Assembly (NCBI GenBank): GCA_035542855.1
Contig: DATKKM010000015.1
Location: 1 to 27,487, forward strand
Reading direction: 5' to 3'
Origin: DATKKM01 sp035542855
Lineage (GTDB): Bacteria > Chloroflexota > Dehalococcoidia > SM23-28-2 > RBG-16-64-32
DNA: 27,487 nucleotides
The position numbers and the translations under genes are program-made. The notes beneath the pieces were generated by a model, which was not told the DNA's origin, did not search any database, and worked only from the letters and a program-made list of their open reading frames with translations. This document shows positions 1-7,320 of this stretch, in pieces. Numbering within the stretch: position 1 is the first letter of the stretch; each line of letters opens with the position of its first letter.

Positions 1-757
1 CGTAGCCGTAGTCGATGGTCAAGAGGAAGCCGTGCTCCAGAGAGCGCGCCGCTTCCTGGACCCAGGCGAGCGCGTCCAGGTTGACCTCCGCGCGGCAGCC
101 TTCGCCGGGGCGCACGCCGAGCGCGTCGAAGTAGGCCGCGATCTCGGGCGGCGCGTCCCGCAGCTCTTCGCTGAAGCGCGAGCCGTTCCACGTGACGTAA
201 ACCTCGCGCAGCTCGCCGCCCTCCACGTCGACTCGGTGCACCGGCATGGCGTCCAATAGCTCGTTGGAGAGGATGCAGCCGGCAACACCGCCGGGCAGCG
301 CGTTCTGCCAGCGCACCTTGCCGGTTAGCCCTTCGGCCGTGAGGCGCGCACGCTGGCGGGCGGCCAGCGATTCGCTCAGTTCGACGATGGTGTAGCGTGC
401 GGCATCGAAGAGATCGGGCGCCGTGCGACGAGCCCAGGAGAGCACATCGCGGGCCAGCACGCCGCTGCCCGCGCCGGCTTCGACGAGATCGAACGCCGGC
501 GGACGGCCCAGCGTCTCCCACATCTCCCGCAGCTGGCGGCCCAGCATCGCGCCGAAGAGCGGGCTGACCTCCGGGCTTGTCAGGTAGTCGCCCTCCCGCC
601 CCAGCACCACTCGCTCGCTGGTGTAGTAGCCGAGGCCGGGCTCGTAGAGGGCCATTGCCATGAAGTCACGGAAGGGGATGCCGCCCTCGCGCTCGATGCG
701 ATCGACGACGCGCTGCTTAAGGGTGGCGTTCTCGGTCTCGGGTTCGAACTCACTCAC
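1..757 (-). CDS. MidA/NDUFAF7-type SAM-dependent methyltransferase (COG1565), partial
   Basis: The reading frame runs off the left edge; about 252 residues of a family that is usually some 370-400 long are present, so the C-terminal part is missing. The N-terminus has the family pattern of a short helix followed by a glycine-rich 'YEPGLGYYTSER' stretch and 'GDYLTSPEVSPLFG'. The SAM-binding loop 'EAGAGSGVLARDVL' lies near residues 93-106, then 'LSNELLDAMPVHRV', which is diagnostic of COG1565, and 'FLLTIDYGYG' at the edge. Members of this family are protein arginine methyltransferases; the mitochondrial one (NDUFAF7) acts on complex I, but the bacterial substrate is not known to me. The start is GTG at 757; the nearby upstream ATG is out of frame and hits a stop at once. 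It is divergent from the molybdate regulator with about 70 nt between starts. Confidence 0.88.
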   Translation of the reverse strand, partial: MSEFEPETENATLKQRVVDRIEREGGIPFRDFMAMALYEPGLGYYTSERVVLGREGDYLTSPEVSPLFGAMLGRQLREMWETLGRPPAFDLVEAGAGSGVLARDVLSWARRTAPDLFDAARYTIVELSESLAARQRARLTAEGLTGKVRWQNALPGGVAGCILSNELLDAMPVHRVDVEGGELREVYVTWNGSRFSEELRDAPPEIAAYFDALGVRPGEGCRAEVNLDALAWVQEAARSLEHGFLLTIDYGY

Positions 758-789
758 GGGGCCATGCTACCGTACGGCGCCGCGGTGCC

Positions 790-818
790 TTGACTGGATG
801 TCGTGGTAAGCGGACAAT
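790..818 (+). promoter_or_regulatory. Sigma70-type promoter of the mod operon, overlapping the start region
   Basis: TTGACT (790-795, 5 of 6 consensus) and GACAAT (813-818, 4 of 6) are separated by 17 nt. The expected transcription start, about 824-826, falls immediately before the ATG at 827, so the message would be leaderless. This supports ATG 827 as the start; the in-frame GTG at 803 would lie inside the promoter spacer. There is no Shine-Dalgarno sequence upstream of 827, in agreement. Confidence 0.6.
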
Positions 819-826
819 ACGCGCCA

Positions 827-1930
827 ATGAGTGACATCTCGGTCAACCTGCGGTCGCTGCGGATCGCCTGCGGACTCTCGCAGGCGGAGCTTGCTGCGCG
901 GGTGGGTGTGACACGCCAGTCGATCAACTCGATCGAGGCCGGAAAGTACGTGCCCGGCACAGAGAGCGCGCTACGGCTGGCGGACGCGCTGGGCTGTCGC
1001 GTGGAGGAGATCTTCAACCTGGCGGACAGGCCGGTGGAGGCGCCGGTCGCCGGCGACGCTGTGCCGGGCGAGCGCGTGGTCCTCGGACGAGTCGGAGAGC
1101 GGATCGTGGCACATCCTCTGCGCGGGGCACGCCTCTCGCCGGACGGGTTCGTCGCCGCGGACGGGCACATGTCCGGGCGGGGGCGGGCATCGCTGCTGCT
1201 GGCGCAAGAGCAAGTGGACCGCACGGCGTTGATCGCGGGCTGCGACCCCAGCCTCACGGTGCTGGCCGCCTTCGTTTCGCGGAAGGCCCCGGACCGCCGC
1301 CTCGTGCCCCTGCACGCGACGAGCGAGGAGGCGCTGAGCGAGCTGTCGCGCGGCCGCGTGCATGCCGGCGGGACGCACCTGCGCGATGCGATGGGCGGCG
1401 GCGAATGCAACGTAACGCAGGCGCGCAGCGCCCTGGCGCGGGGCGGCGGCCTGGTAATCAGCTACGCCGCCTGGGAGCAGGGGATGGTGGTTGCCGCCGG
1501 CAACCCGATGGGCATCCATTCCGTCGCCGACCTGGCGCGGCGCGACATGCGCATCGTCAACCGCGAGCCGGGCTCTGGCTCTCGCCGCCTGCTCGACGAT
1601 GAGCTGCGTGCGGCGGGCGTTGACGCTCGCTCGGTCGCCGGTTACGGAAACGAGGCGCCGACGCACATGGCGGTGGCGCGCACGGTCGCGTCCGGGGCCG
1701 CCGGCGCGGGGATCGCGCTGAGGGCCGTCGCCAGCGCATTCGGACTCGATTTCGTGCCGCTGGCGAAGTTACGCTTCGACCTGGTCATCCCGGCGGCGCA
1801 CGTTTCCAACCCAGCCGTCGAGACGATGCTCGATGTCATGCAGAGCCGGGCCTTCCGCCGGGAGTTGGCGGCGCTGCCCGGCTACGACATTTCACGCACC
1901 GGCTCGACCGTACTGCGGTTGGCCGCCTAG
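827..1930 (+). CDS. Molybdate/tungstate-responsive regulator: XRE HTH fused to PBP-like domain
   Basis: The 367-residue protein has an XRE-type helix-turn-helix at residues 5-64 (recognition helix around 'TRQSINSIE', 29-37). A periplasmic-binding-protein-like domain of the PF12727 type follows at about 136-350, with hallmark stretches 'GCDPSL' (138), 'VNREPGSGSRRLLDD' (244) and 'GYGNEAPTHMAVA' (272). In this family the second domain resembles ModA and senses oxyanion or molybdenum cofactor. It is the first gene of a tight unit with modABC (12 nt to modA), so it most likely controls its own operon according to molybdate supply. The first ATG is preferred over the GTG at 803 because of the overlapping promoter. 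The ligand (molybdate or tungstate) cannot be told from sequence. Confidence 0.88.
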   Translation: MSDISVNLRSLRIACGLSQAELAARVGVTRQSINSIEAGKYVPGTESALRLADALGCRVEEIFNLADRPVEAPVAGDAVPGERVVLGRVGERIVAHPLRGARLSPDGFVAADGHMSGRGRASLLLAQEQVDRTALIAGCDPSLTVLAAFVSRKAPDRRLVPLHATSEEALSELSRGRVHAGGTHLRDAMGGGECNVTQARSALARGGGLVISYAAWEQGMVVAAGNPMGIHSVADLARRDMRIVNREPGSGSRRLLDDELRAAGVDARSVAGYGNEAPTHMAVARTVASGAAGAGIALRAVASAFGLDFVPLAKLRFDLVIPAAHVSNPAVETMLDVMQSRAFRRELAALPGYDISRTGSTVLRLAA

Positions 1931-1942
1931 AAAGAGGGACCG

Positions 1943-2803
1943 TTGAAGAAGCTCCTTCTGCTGCTTTTTGGGCTTGCCGCCGTCGCCGGGCTGGCCGTGA
2001 TGGCCGCCTGCGGCGACGATGACGATGCCACACCTTCGCCCTCGCCGACGGCGTCGACTTCAGCCACGGCGACGGAGGCGCCGCTGACCGGATCGATTAC
2101 CGTGTTCGCGGCGTCGTCGTTGACGGCCAGCTTCACGCAGATCGGTAGGGACTTCGAAGCCGCGCACCCGGGGTCGAAGGTGACGTTCAACTTCGGCGGC
2201 TCGCAGGACCTGCGGACACAGCTGGAGCAGGGCGCGGAAGCGCAAGTGTTCGCCTCTGCTGACACGACGCAGATGGACTTGGCGGAGCAGTCGGGTGTGG
2301 TGACCGGGGACTCTTCCGTCTTCGCGCACAACCGGCTCGTCATCATCGTGCCGAAGGACAACCCGGCTGGCATCCAGGTTCCGCAGGACCTGGGCAAGAG
2401 CGGCGTCAAGCTGATCCTGGCCGCAGACACAGTGCCGGTCGGGAAGTACGCGCGCAAGTTCCTGGACGCGGCCAGCGCCGACGCATCCTACGGCGCGGGC
2501 TACAAGGACGCTGTGCTGGGCAACGTGGTGTCCGACGCGAGCAACGTGAAGGAGGTCTCATCCGCCGTCCAATTGGGCGAGGCGGATGCTGGAATCGTCT
2601 ACGTCACCGACGTCACGTCCGACATCTCCGATGACATCGCGACGGTCGACATCCCGGACGCGGTCAACCAGATCGCGACGTACCCGATCGCGCTGACGCC
2701 GGCCGGTGCGGAGGACGCGACGGCGCAGGGCTTCGTCGACTATGTGCTGAGCGACGCGGGCCAGTCGACTCTGGCCGCGTTCGGGTTCATGAAGGGTCAG
2801 TAA
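1943..2803 (+). CDS. modA: ModA, molybdate ABC transporter substrate-binding lipoprotein
   Basis: The 286-residue extracytoplasmic protein captures molybdate (possibly tungstate) for the ModBC importer. It starts with TTG, supported by the AGAGGG ribosome site at 1934-1939 and because the next in-frame Met would remove the signal peptide. The signal is 'MKK' plus a Leu-rich core, ending in 'VMAAC' with the lipid-carrying Cys at residue 23; Met at the -3 position is atypical for a lipobox. A Asp/Pro/Ser/Thr linker (24-50) tethers the ligand domain. Diagnostic ModA stretches are 'VFAASSL' (54-60), 'FNFGGSQDLRTQLEQGA' and 'VPVGKYAR', which includes oxyanion-binding residues. The stop TAA overlaps the modB ATG by one base. 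Confidence 0.93.
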   Translation: MKKLLLLLFGLAAVAGLAVMAACGDDDDATPSPSPTASTSATATEAPLTGSITVFAASSLTASFTQIGRDFEAAHPGSKVTFNFGGSQDLRTQLEQGAEAQVFASADTTQMDLAEQSGVVTGDSSVFAHNRLVIIVPKDNPAGIQVPQDLGKSGVKLILAADTVPVGKYARKFLDAASADASYGAGYKDAVLGNVVSDASNVKEVSSAVQLGEADAGIVYVTDVTSDISDDIATVDIPDAVNQIATYPIALTPAGAEDATAQGFVDYVLSDAGQSTLAAFGFMKGQ

Positions 2804-3636
2804 TGCGGTCCGAGACGAAAGCAGTGGAGCGTGGAGGCGCGACGCTGGCGGCGGCTGAAACGGTGGCGATGGTGTTGATCGGCTTGACGGCGGTGCTGTT
2901 CCTGGGACTGCCGGTGTTCGCCATAGTCGAGCGGGCGATCGAGCAGACAGACCTGCTGGACGTCATCTCCGAGTCCGCGGTCACGCAGGCGCTGCGGGTC
3001 AGCCTGATTACGACGTCGATCAGCCTGGCGCTGGTGGTGGTCTTCGGGACGCCGCTTGCGTACTTCCTGGCGCGCGGGCGCTTCCCGGGCCACGAACTGC
3101 TCGACACGCTGGTCGACCTGCCGGTCGTGCTGCCGCCGGCTGTCGGCGGGCTGGGGTTGCTGATGGCGTTCGGACGGAGGGGGATACTCGGCGGCTGGCT
3201 GGACGACGCTGGGATCGATCTCGCCTTCACGATGACGGCCGTGGTGATGGCGCAGACGTTCGTGGCCAGCCCGTTCTACATCCGTGCGGCGAAGGCCGGC
3301 TTCGAGGCGGTGGACCGGGACCTGGAGCACGTGGCCTACACGCTGGGCTCGTCGCGCAGCGGGGCCTTCTTCCGCGTGGCGGTCCCGGCGGCGGCGCCGT
3401 CGCTGCTGGCCGGCGCGGTGATGGCCTGGGCGCGGGCGCTTGGGGAGTTCGGGGCGACGATCATGTTCGCGGGGAGTTTCGCCGGCCGCACCCAGACGGT
3501 GCCGCTCGCTATCTACCGCTCGCTGGAGACGGGCGTAGATGTGCCGCTGGCCCTGTCGACGTTGCTGGTGGCGATCTCGTTCGCTATCCTCCTGGCCTTC
3601 CGCCTGTTGCTGAAGCGCGCCGCCTTCACCCTGTAA
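2803..3636 (+). CDS. modB: ModB, molybdate ABC transporter permease
   Basis: The 277-residue integral membrane protein forms the inner-membrane channel of the molybdate importer. Hydrophobic segments are visible at about 20-45, 60-85, 100-125, 140-160, 200-225 and 245-270. The cytoplasmic 'EAA' loop that docks on ModC is seen as 'AYTLGSSRSGAFFRVAVP', followed by the conserved 'ARALGEFGATIMFAGS' of CysT/ModB permeases. The length is slightly above the usual 220-230 residues because of an N-terminal extension of about 20 residues. Translation is probably coupled to modA through the TAATG overlap. modC follows after 9 nt. Confidence 0.93.
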   Translation: MRSETKAVERGGATLAAAETVAMVLIGLTAVLFLGLPVFAIVERAIEQTDLLDVISESAVTQALRVSLITTSISLALVVVFGTPLAYFLARGRFPGHELLDTLVDLPVVLPPAVGGLGLLMAFGRRGILGGWLDDAGIDLAFTMTAVVMAQTFVASPFYIRAAKAGFEAVDRDLEHVAYTLGSSRSGAFFRVAVPAAAPSLLAGAVMAWARALGEFGATIMFAGSFAGRTQTVPLAIYRSLETGVDVPLALSTLLVAISFAILLAFRLLLKRAAFTL

Positions 3637-3645
3637 GATTCGGCC

Positions 3646-4722
3646 ATGCCGCCGCTGCTGGAGATGGCCATCCGCCATCAGGTGGGCGAGTTCGCCCTCG
3701 AGGCCGAGCTCACCGCGCCGCGGGGCCCGCTGGTGATCATGGGGCCGTCCGGGGCCGGCAAGACGCTGACCCTCCGTGCGATCGCCGGCATCGTCCGCCC
3801 GGCCTCTGGGCGGATCGCGCTCAAGGGGCGTGTTTTGTTCGATTGCGAATCGGATGTCTGGGCTCCGCCGCAGGCCCGGCGCGCCGGCTACGTGCCGCAG
3901 GAGTACGCGCTGTTCCCGCACCTGACCGTGGAGGGGAACATCTCGTTTGGATTGCGCGGCGCCGCGCGCGATGAGAAACGCCGGCGCGTCGAGGCGCTGC
4001 TGACGCTGACTGGCCTCGGGCCGCAGCGGGGCGCGCGGATCGGGCAACTGTCCGGCGGGCAGCGGCAGCGGGTGGCGCTGGCCCGGGCGATGGCCGTTCG
4101 CCCGGAGGTGCTGCTGCTGGACGAGCCCTTCGCGGCGCTGGACGTGCCGACGCGGCAAACGTTGATGGATGACCTCCAGCGGTTGCTTACTGAGACGAGG
4201 ACGGAGGCGATCATCGTGACGCACGACCGCAGCGAGGCGCTGCGCCTGGCGGAGTACGTGGCGGTGATGATCGGCGGGCGGGTCCGGCAGACGGGCACGC
4301 CGGCGGAGGTCTTCGGTTCGCCCGCGGACGAGGAGGTGGCGGCGTTCGTCGGCGTCGAGACGATCGTCCCGGGCCTCGTGCGGGAGCTGGACGCCGGGGT
4401 GCCCGTGATTGATGTCGCCGGACATGTCATCGAAGGCGGGAGGGGCGTCGCGGCCGGGGAGAGCGTGCTCGTCTGCCTGCGCCCGGAGGACGTCACCATA
4501 TCGCTGGCGACACAGCAGTCCAGCGCGCGCAACCACCTCCCGGCGCGCGTTGTACGGGTCGTCCCGTCGGGCCCTTACGTGCGGGTGGAGCTGGACGCCG
4601 GGTTTCTGCTGGTCGCGCTGGTCACGCGGCAGTCCGCGGAGGAGCTTTCGCTGGCGGCGGGCCTGGGAGTCGTCGCGACGTTCAAGGCGGCGGCGGTGCA
4701 CCTCATCCGGAAGACGGGGTGA
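3646..4722 (+). CDS. modC: ModC, molybdate ABC transporter ATP-binding protein
   Basis: The 358-residue ATPase energises molybdate import. Walker A is 'GPSGAGKT' (33-40), the Q-loop is at Gln85, the signature 'LSGGQRQRVALARA' starts at 135, Walker B is 'VLLLDEPFAALD' (155-166), and the switch His is in 'IIVTHD'. The C-terminal part from about 230 matches a TOBE/Mop-like regulatory domain ('VLVCLRPEDVTISL') that in this family can bind molybdate. It is the last gene of the regulator-modA-modB-modC unit. Its 3' end overlaps the end of the convergent GDPD-like gene by 20 bases (4703-4722). Confidence 0.93.
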   Translation: MPPLLEMAIRHQVGEFALEAELTAPRGPLVIMGPSGAGKTLTLRAIAGIVRPASGRIALKGRVLFDCESDVWAPPQARRAGYVPQEYALFPHLTVEGNISFGLRGAARDEKRRRVEALLTLTGLGPQRGARIGQLSGGQRQRVALARAMAVRPEVLLLDEPFAALDVPTRQTLMDDLQRLLTETRTEAIIVTHDRSEALRLAEYVAVMIGGRVRQTGTPAEVFGSPADEEVAAFVGVETIVPGLVRELDAGVPVIDVAGHVIEGGRGVAAGESVLVCLRPEDVTISLATQQSSARNHLPARVVRVVPSGPYVRVELDAGFLLVALVTRQSAEELSLAAGLGVVATFKAAAVHLIRKTG

Positions 4723-5440
4723 CTCGTGGCAGGCCGGCGAGCAGCGTGAGATCGTTGCTGATGATCCCGCCCGCGCCCCGGTCGACGAGACTGCGGGCGG
4801 TCGCGCCTTCGTCAACGGTCCAGAAGAACACGTCGACGCCGGCCTCGCCCATCACGCGGGCCTTGGCTTCGTCCAGGAAGCGGAAGGACATGCAGGCCCG
4901 GCGGACGCCCTGTTCCATCAGCGACTGAAAGCGCTCCCACTGGTACGGCTGCTCGACTGAGTAACGCACCTCCAGATCGGGCGCGACCTCCCGCAGGCGG
5001 TGGAGCACGGAGTACGTCTGCCCGCAGACCGTGGCCCAGGACTCCGCCTTGTGCTCGCGGATCTTGCGGACGAGCGTCTCGACATAGCCGTCGAGGTGCG
5101 GCTGTTTGTAGTGGCCCTTGACATCGAGGAGGAGCCGCTTGCGGCCGTTGACCGTGCGCAGCAGCTCGTCGAGGCCGATCGTGCCGATGTCCGGGCGGAC
5201 GAAGTATTTGCCGAACGGCAGCGCGAAACGAGGGGCCCGGTGCGCCGGCATCCGCCTGTCCGCGAGCAGGGGCAGGCGGCCGATCCGTTGCTCGTGGTGG
5301 ATGCGCAGGTCGCCGCGGCGGTACCACATGTCAGCCTCGATCATGTCGATGTCGGCGTGGAGGGCGTGGGTGAGGGCGTGGCGGTTGTTGCCGTAGGCGT
5401 GGGCGATGCGGACAAGCGGGCGCGACGTTGGGCGGCCCAT
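4703..5440 (-). CDS. Glycerophosphodiester phosphodiesterase-like protein
   Basis: The 245-residue protein has the GDPD-type TIM-barrel pattern: an N-terminal 'VRIAHAYGNN' in place of the usual AHRG-N, the metal-site 'IEADMWYRRGDLRIHHE' (E35, D37, H48/H49), 'LLLDVKG' (about 104-110) in place of the common EIK/ELK, and C-terminal 'VFFWTVDE' plus 'GIISNDLTLL', which are characteristic of the family. Family members split glycerophosphodiesters into glycerol-3-phosphate and an alcohol. The changed HRG motif leaves substrate and activity uncertain. The ATG at 5440 overlaps the TGA of the DinB-like gene (TGATG), so translation is probably coupled. The frame stays open upstream but inside that neighbour, which argues for this start. 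No signal peptide is seen. Confidence 0.8.
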   Translation of the reverse strand: MGRPTSRPLVRIAHAYGNNRHALTHALHADIDMIEADMWYRRGDLRIHHEQRIGRLPLLADRRMPAHRAPRFALPFGKYFVRPDIGTIGLDELLRTVNGRKRLLLDVKGHYKQPHLDGYVETLVRKIREHKAESWATVCGQTYSVLHRLREVAPDLEVRYSVEQPYQWERFQSLMEQGVRRACMSFRFLDEAKARVMGEAGVDVFFWTVDEGATARSLVDRGAGGIISNDLTLLAGLPRVTPSSG

Positions 5441-5907
5441 CAGGCGGGATGGGCGTGCGCGGCCAGGCGCTGCACCTGCTGCGCACGCATGCGGTACTGC
5501 GCCGCCGCCATCTCCAGCACCTGCCGTAGCGTGAACGTCCCCAGTTCCGGATCGGCGGCGACCTTCTCGAGGTCGTCGGGGAGGACGTCGTGGAGCAGGT
5601 TGGTGAGCCGGCGGTGGGCGACCTGCAGCGCCATCGAGCTCTCGCGCATGGAACCGAAGTCCGCTTTCGTGAGGCACGGCGGCTGCGGGAGGTTGAGGGC
5701 GCGGGCTATGAGGCGGCCGTAGTAGAAGTTGACGTCGTCCACGGTGCGGTCCAGAGCGTGCTTGATCGACTCGCCCTCCGGGTTTTGAGCGTCGAACTGG
5801 GCGGGCGGCGTTTTTCCCAGCACCTCGACGAGGGCATTACGCGCCTCATCGAGGCGCCGCATCAGGTCCTCGAGGTCGGTTCTTCGTTCGTTGCTTGCTT
5901 CTGTCAT
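5440..5907 (-). CDS. DinB-like (DinB_2 superfamily) four-helix protein
   Basis: The 155-residue, wholly helical, soluble protein resembles DinB/YfiT-type four-helix bundles. An N-terminal helix 'LMRRLDEARNALVEVL' is followed by 'IKHALDRTVDDVNFYYGRLI' (around residue 48), where one His of the usual metal site is present. The C-terminal 'LRQVLEMAAAQYRMRAQQVQRL' corresponds to the helix that normally carries a HxxxH pair; here these positions are not histidine, so a canonical three-His metal site is not evident. Such proteins include thiol-dependent transferases and many of unknown role. Translation probably initiates on a GGAG inside the end of the DUF2203 gene, which ends 1 nt before this start. 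Confidence 0.72.
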   Translation of the reverse strand: MTEASNERRTDLEDLMRRLDEARNALVEVLGKTPPAQFDAQNPEGESIKHALDRTVDDVNFYYGRLIARALNLPQPPCLTKADFGSMRESSMALQVAHRRLTNLLHDVLPDDLEKVAADPELGTFTLRQVLEMAAAQYRMRAQQVQRLAAHAHPA

Positions 5908-5908
5908 A

Positions 5909-6313
5909 TCACTCCAGCGGCTGGCGTGAAGCGTAGCCGGTATCGAGTTCGTGCCACCAGGCGACGTGCTCCTCGCCCAGCTTCCAGCAGAGGTAGACCT
6001 CGCGGCCGTCCATCTGCGAAGGAAAGTCTATCAGCCCCAGGTCCAGGTCCTTCACCTCGATCCCCATCGCCCGCACGCGCTCGATGATGCCGTTGATCGC
6101 CGTCGCCGCCTTCTGGACGGCGCCACGCGCCCGGCCGATCTCCGCATCGATCCCGTGGCCGTTGCCGCGCGATTTCGCCTCCAGTGCGGCGAGCTGCTGC
6201 TGCGCATCGTCGTGCTCCCGCTTCAGGCGCTGGGCCTGCCAGAGCAGGGGTGCGACTTGCGGCAGCATCGCTTCGGCTTCGTCTCTTGAGAACAGGGGAG
6301 CGGCCATGGCCAT
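5909..6313 (-). CDS. DUF2203 family protein
   Basis: The 134-residue soluble protein matches the DUF2203 pattern: 'LFSRDEAEAMLPQVAPLL' at the N-terminus, a coiled-coil-like middle (about 28-85), then 'GIEVKDLDLGLIDFPS' and 'VYLCWKLGEEHVAWWHELD' near the C-terminus, the family's most conserved block. No function is established for the family as far as I know. Two ATG codons, 6313 and 6307, are both possible starts. It lies 37 nt downstream of tRNA-Glu on the same strand and one base before the DinB-like gene. No separate promoter is obvious, so it may be transcribed together with the tRNA. Confidence 0.8.
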   Translation of the reverse strand: MAMAAPLFSRDEAEAMLPQVAPLLWQAQRLKREHDDAQQQLAALEAKSRGNGHGIDAEIGRARGAVQKAATAINGIIERVRAMGIEVKDLDLGLIDFPSQMDGREVYLCWKLGEEHVAWWHELDTGYASRQPLE

Positions 6314-6350
6314 TCCCAGTATAAGCGGGGCGGGCGCGCGAACTGTGAAG

Positions 6351-6427
6351 TGGTGCCCCCGGCGGGATTCGAACCCGCGGTCTCCACCTTGAAAGGGTGG
6401 CGTCCTAGGCCTCTAGACGACGGGGGC
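6351..6427 (-). tRNA. tRNA-Glu (anticodon TTC)
   Basis: Read on the minus strand, the acceptor arms GCCCCCG (6427-6421) and CGGGGGC (6361-6355) pair perfectly, followed by discriminator A and an encoded CCA (6353-6351). The anticodon arm is CCACC-CTTTCAA-GGTGG, giving TTC at positions 34-36 (Glu). The T arm is GCGGG-TTCGAAT-CCCGC, and the D arm is GTC...GAC. The total is 77 nt with CCA. All cloverleaf stems are intact. Confidence 0.96.
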
Positions 6428-6436
6428 TCCGCACCG

Positions 6437-6445
6437 ATTGTACCA
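6437..6445 (-). promoter_or_regulatory. Extended -10 promoter of tRNA-Glu
   Basis: On the minus strand TGG followed by TACAAT (5 of 6 consensus) forms an extended -10 element ending at 6437, ten bases before the first base of the mature tRNA. The predicted transcript would start about 3-4 nt before the tRNA 5' end. No good -35 hexamer is seen at the right distance, which is usual for extended -10 promoters. Confidence 0.5.
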
Positions 6446-6482
6446 ACTTGACCACTGGCCCACGACCCATCACCCTATTGCC

Positions 6483-7274
6483 ATGCCGCAGTTCCAGGAC
6501 ATCCTCTTCCAGAAGCACCACCGTGTCCGCGGCGCTGCCTGGCTCACGATCAACCGCCCCGACCTGATGAACTCCTTCACCGGGCACACGCTGGACGAGA
6601 TGCGCGCCGCCGTTGACGACGCCGCGGCCGATGCCGAAGTGGGAGTGCTGGTGATCACGGGCGCCGGCGACCGGGCCTTCTGCGCCGGCGGCGACGTGCG
6701 CTGGCTGCAGGAGGTGCAGCGCGAGGGCGAGCAGGTGCCGATGGACCCGCACGCCGGCATCGAGGACTTCTTGAAGCCGGTGATCGCGCGTGTCAACGGC
6801 TACTCTATCGGCGGAGGAAATCACCTGGCCTACTTCTGCGACTTCACCATCGCTTCTGACCGCGCGACGTTCGCGCAGGTCGGCCCGCGGGTGGGCAGCC
6901 CGGCCGCCGGGCACTGGGTGTCGTACCTCACGTACGTGGTGGGCGCCAAGAAGGCGAAAGAGATCTGGATGCTGACGCGCCGCTATTCGGCGCAGGAGGC
7001 TCTGGACATGGGACTTGTCAACGCGGTCGTCCCGCACGAGCAGCTCGACGACGAGGTTGACCGCTGGTGCGCGGAGCTGATGCAGAAGAGCCCGAGCTGC
7101 CTGCGCATCCTCAAGGCATCGTTCCGCGAGGTGATGCAGCCTCTCCGGCAGCCGCGCCGCGACTGGGTGGCCGAGTTCGCGCCGGAGTTCTACAAGACCG
7201 GTGAGGCAGACGAGGGCAAGCAGGCCTTCCTCGACCGCCGTGAGCCGGACTTCTCGCGCTTCCCGCGATCTTGA
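6483..7274 (+). CDS. Enoyl-CoA hydratase/isomerase family protein, MenB/BadI-like
   Basis: The 263-residue crotonase-fold enzyme acts on a CoA thioester. The oxyanion-hole segments are 'FCAGGDVRWL' (about 67-76) and 'YSIGGGNHLA' (about 107-116). The closest resemblance I can see is to naphthoyl-CoA synthase (MenB) and 2-ketocyclohexanecarboxyl-CoA hydrolase (BadI), through 'FAQVGPRVGS', 'GAKKAKEIWMLTRRYSAQEALDMGLVN' split over residues 156-181, and the C-terminal 'EGKQAFLDRREPDFSRF'. The aspartate that follows GS in both relatives (GSFDGG, GSVDPG) is alanine here (A141, 'GSPAAG'), so a MenB role is doubtful. ATG 6483 is chosen because the frame upstream runs into the tRNA region without homology. 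It stands alone on the plus strand. Confidence 0.82.
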   Translation: MPQFQDILFQKHHRVRGAAWLTINRPDLMNSFTGHTLDEMRAAVDDAAADAEVGVLVITGAGDRAFCAGGDVRWLQEVQREGEQVPMDPHAGIEDFLKPVIARVNGYSIGGGNHLAYFCDFTIASDRATFAQVGPRVGSPAAGHWVSYLTYVVGAKKAKEIWMLTRRYSAQEALDMGLVNAVVPHEQLDDEVDRWCAELMQKSPSCLRILKASFREVMQPLRQPRRDWVAEFAPEFYKTGEADEGKQAFLDRREPDFSRFPRS

Positions 7275-7320
7275 GCGCGGCTCAGAGGAAGGCGCGCCGC
7301 TGCTCTAAACTGATTGGCGA

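Noticed and set aside
827..4722. ModE-type regulation of modABC
   Set aside because: The regulator has an XRE helix-turn-helix and PBP-like domain, not the ModE winged helix and Mop domains; no ModE-like palindrome was seen near 790-830.
2797..4815. Long open frame on the minus strand antisense to modB/modC
   Set aside because: Arg/Pro/His-rich, no recognisable motif, and fully opposite two certain genes; an effect of high GC at third codon positions.
6448..6453. TTGACC as a -35 box for the MenB/BadI-like gene
   Set aside because: At 16-18 nt downstream there is no acceptable -10 hexamer (only CACCCT or similar).
6483..7274. Annotation as menB
   Set aside because: The conserved active-site Asp is Ala and no men genes are adjacent.
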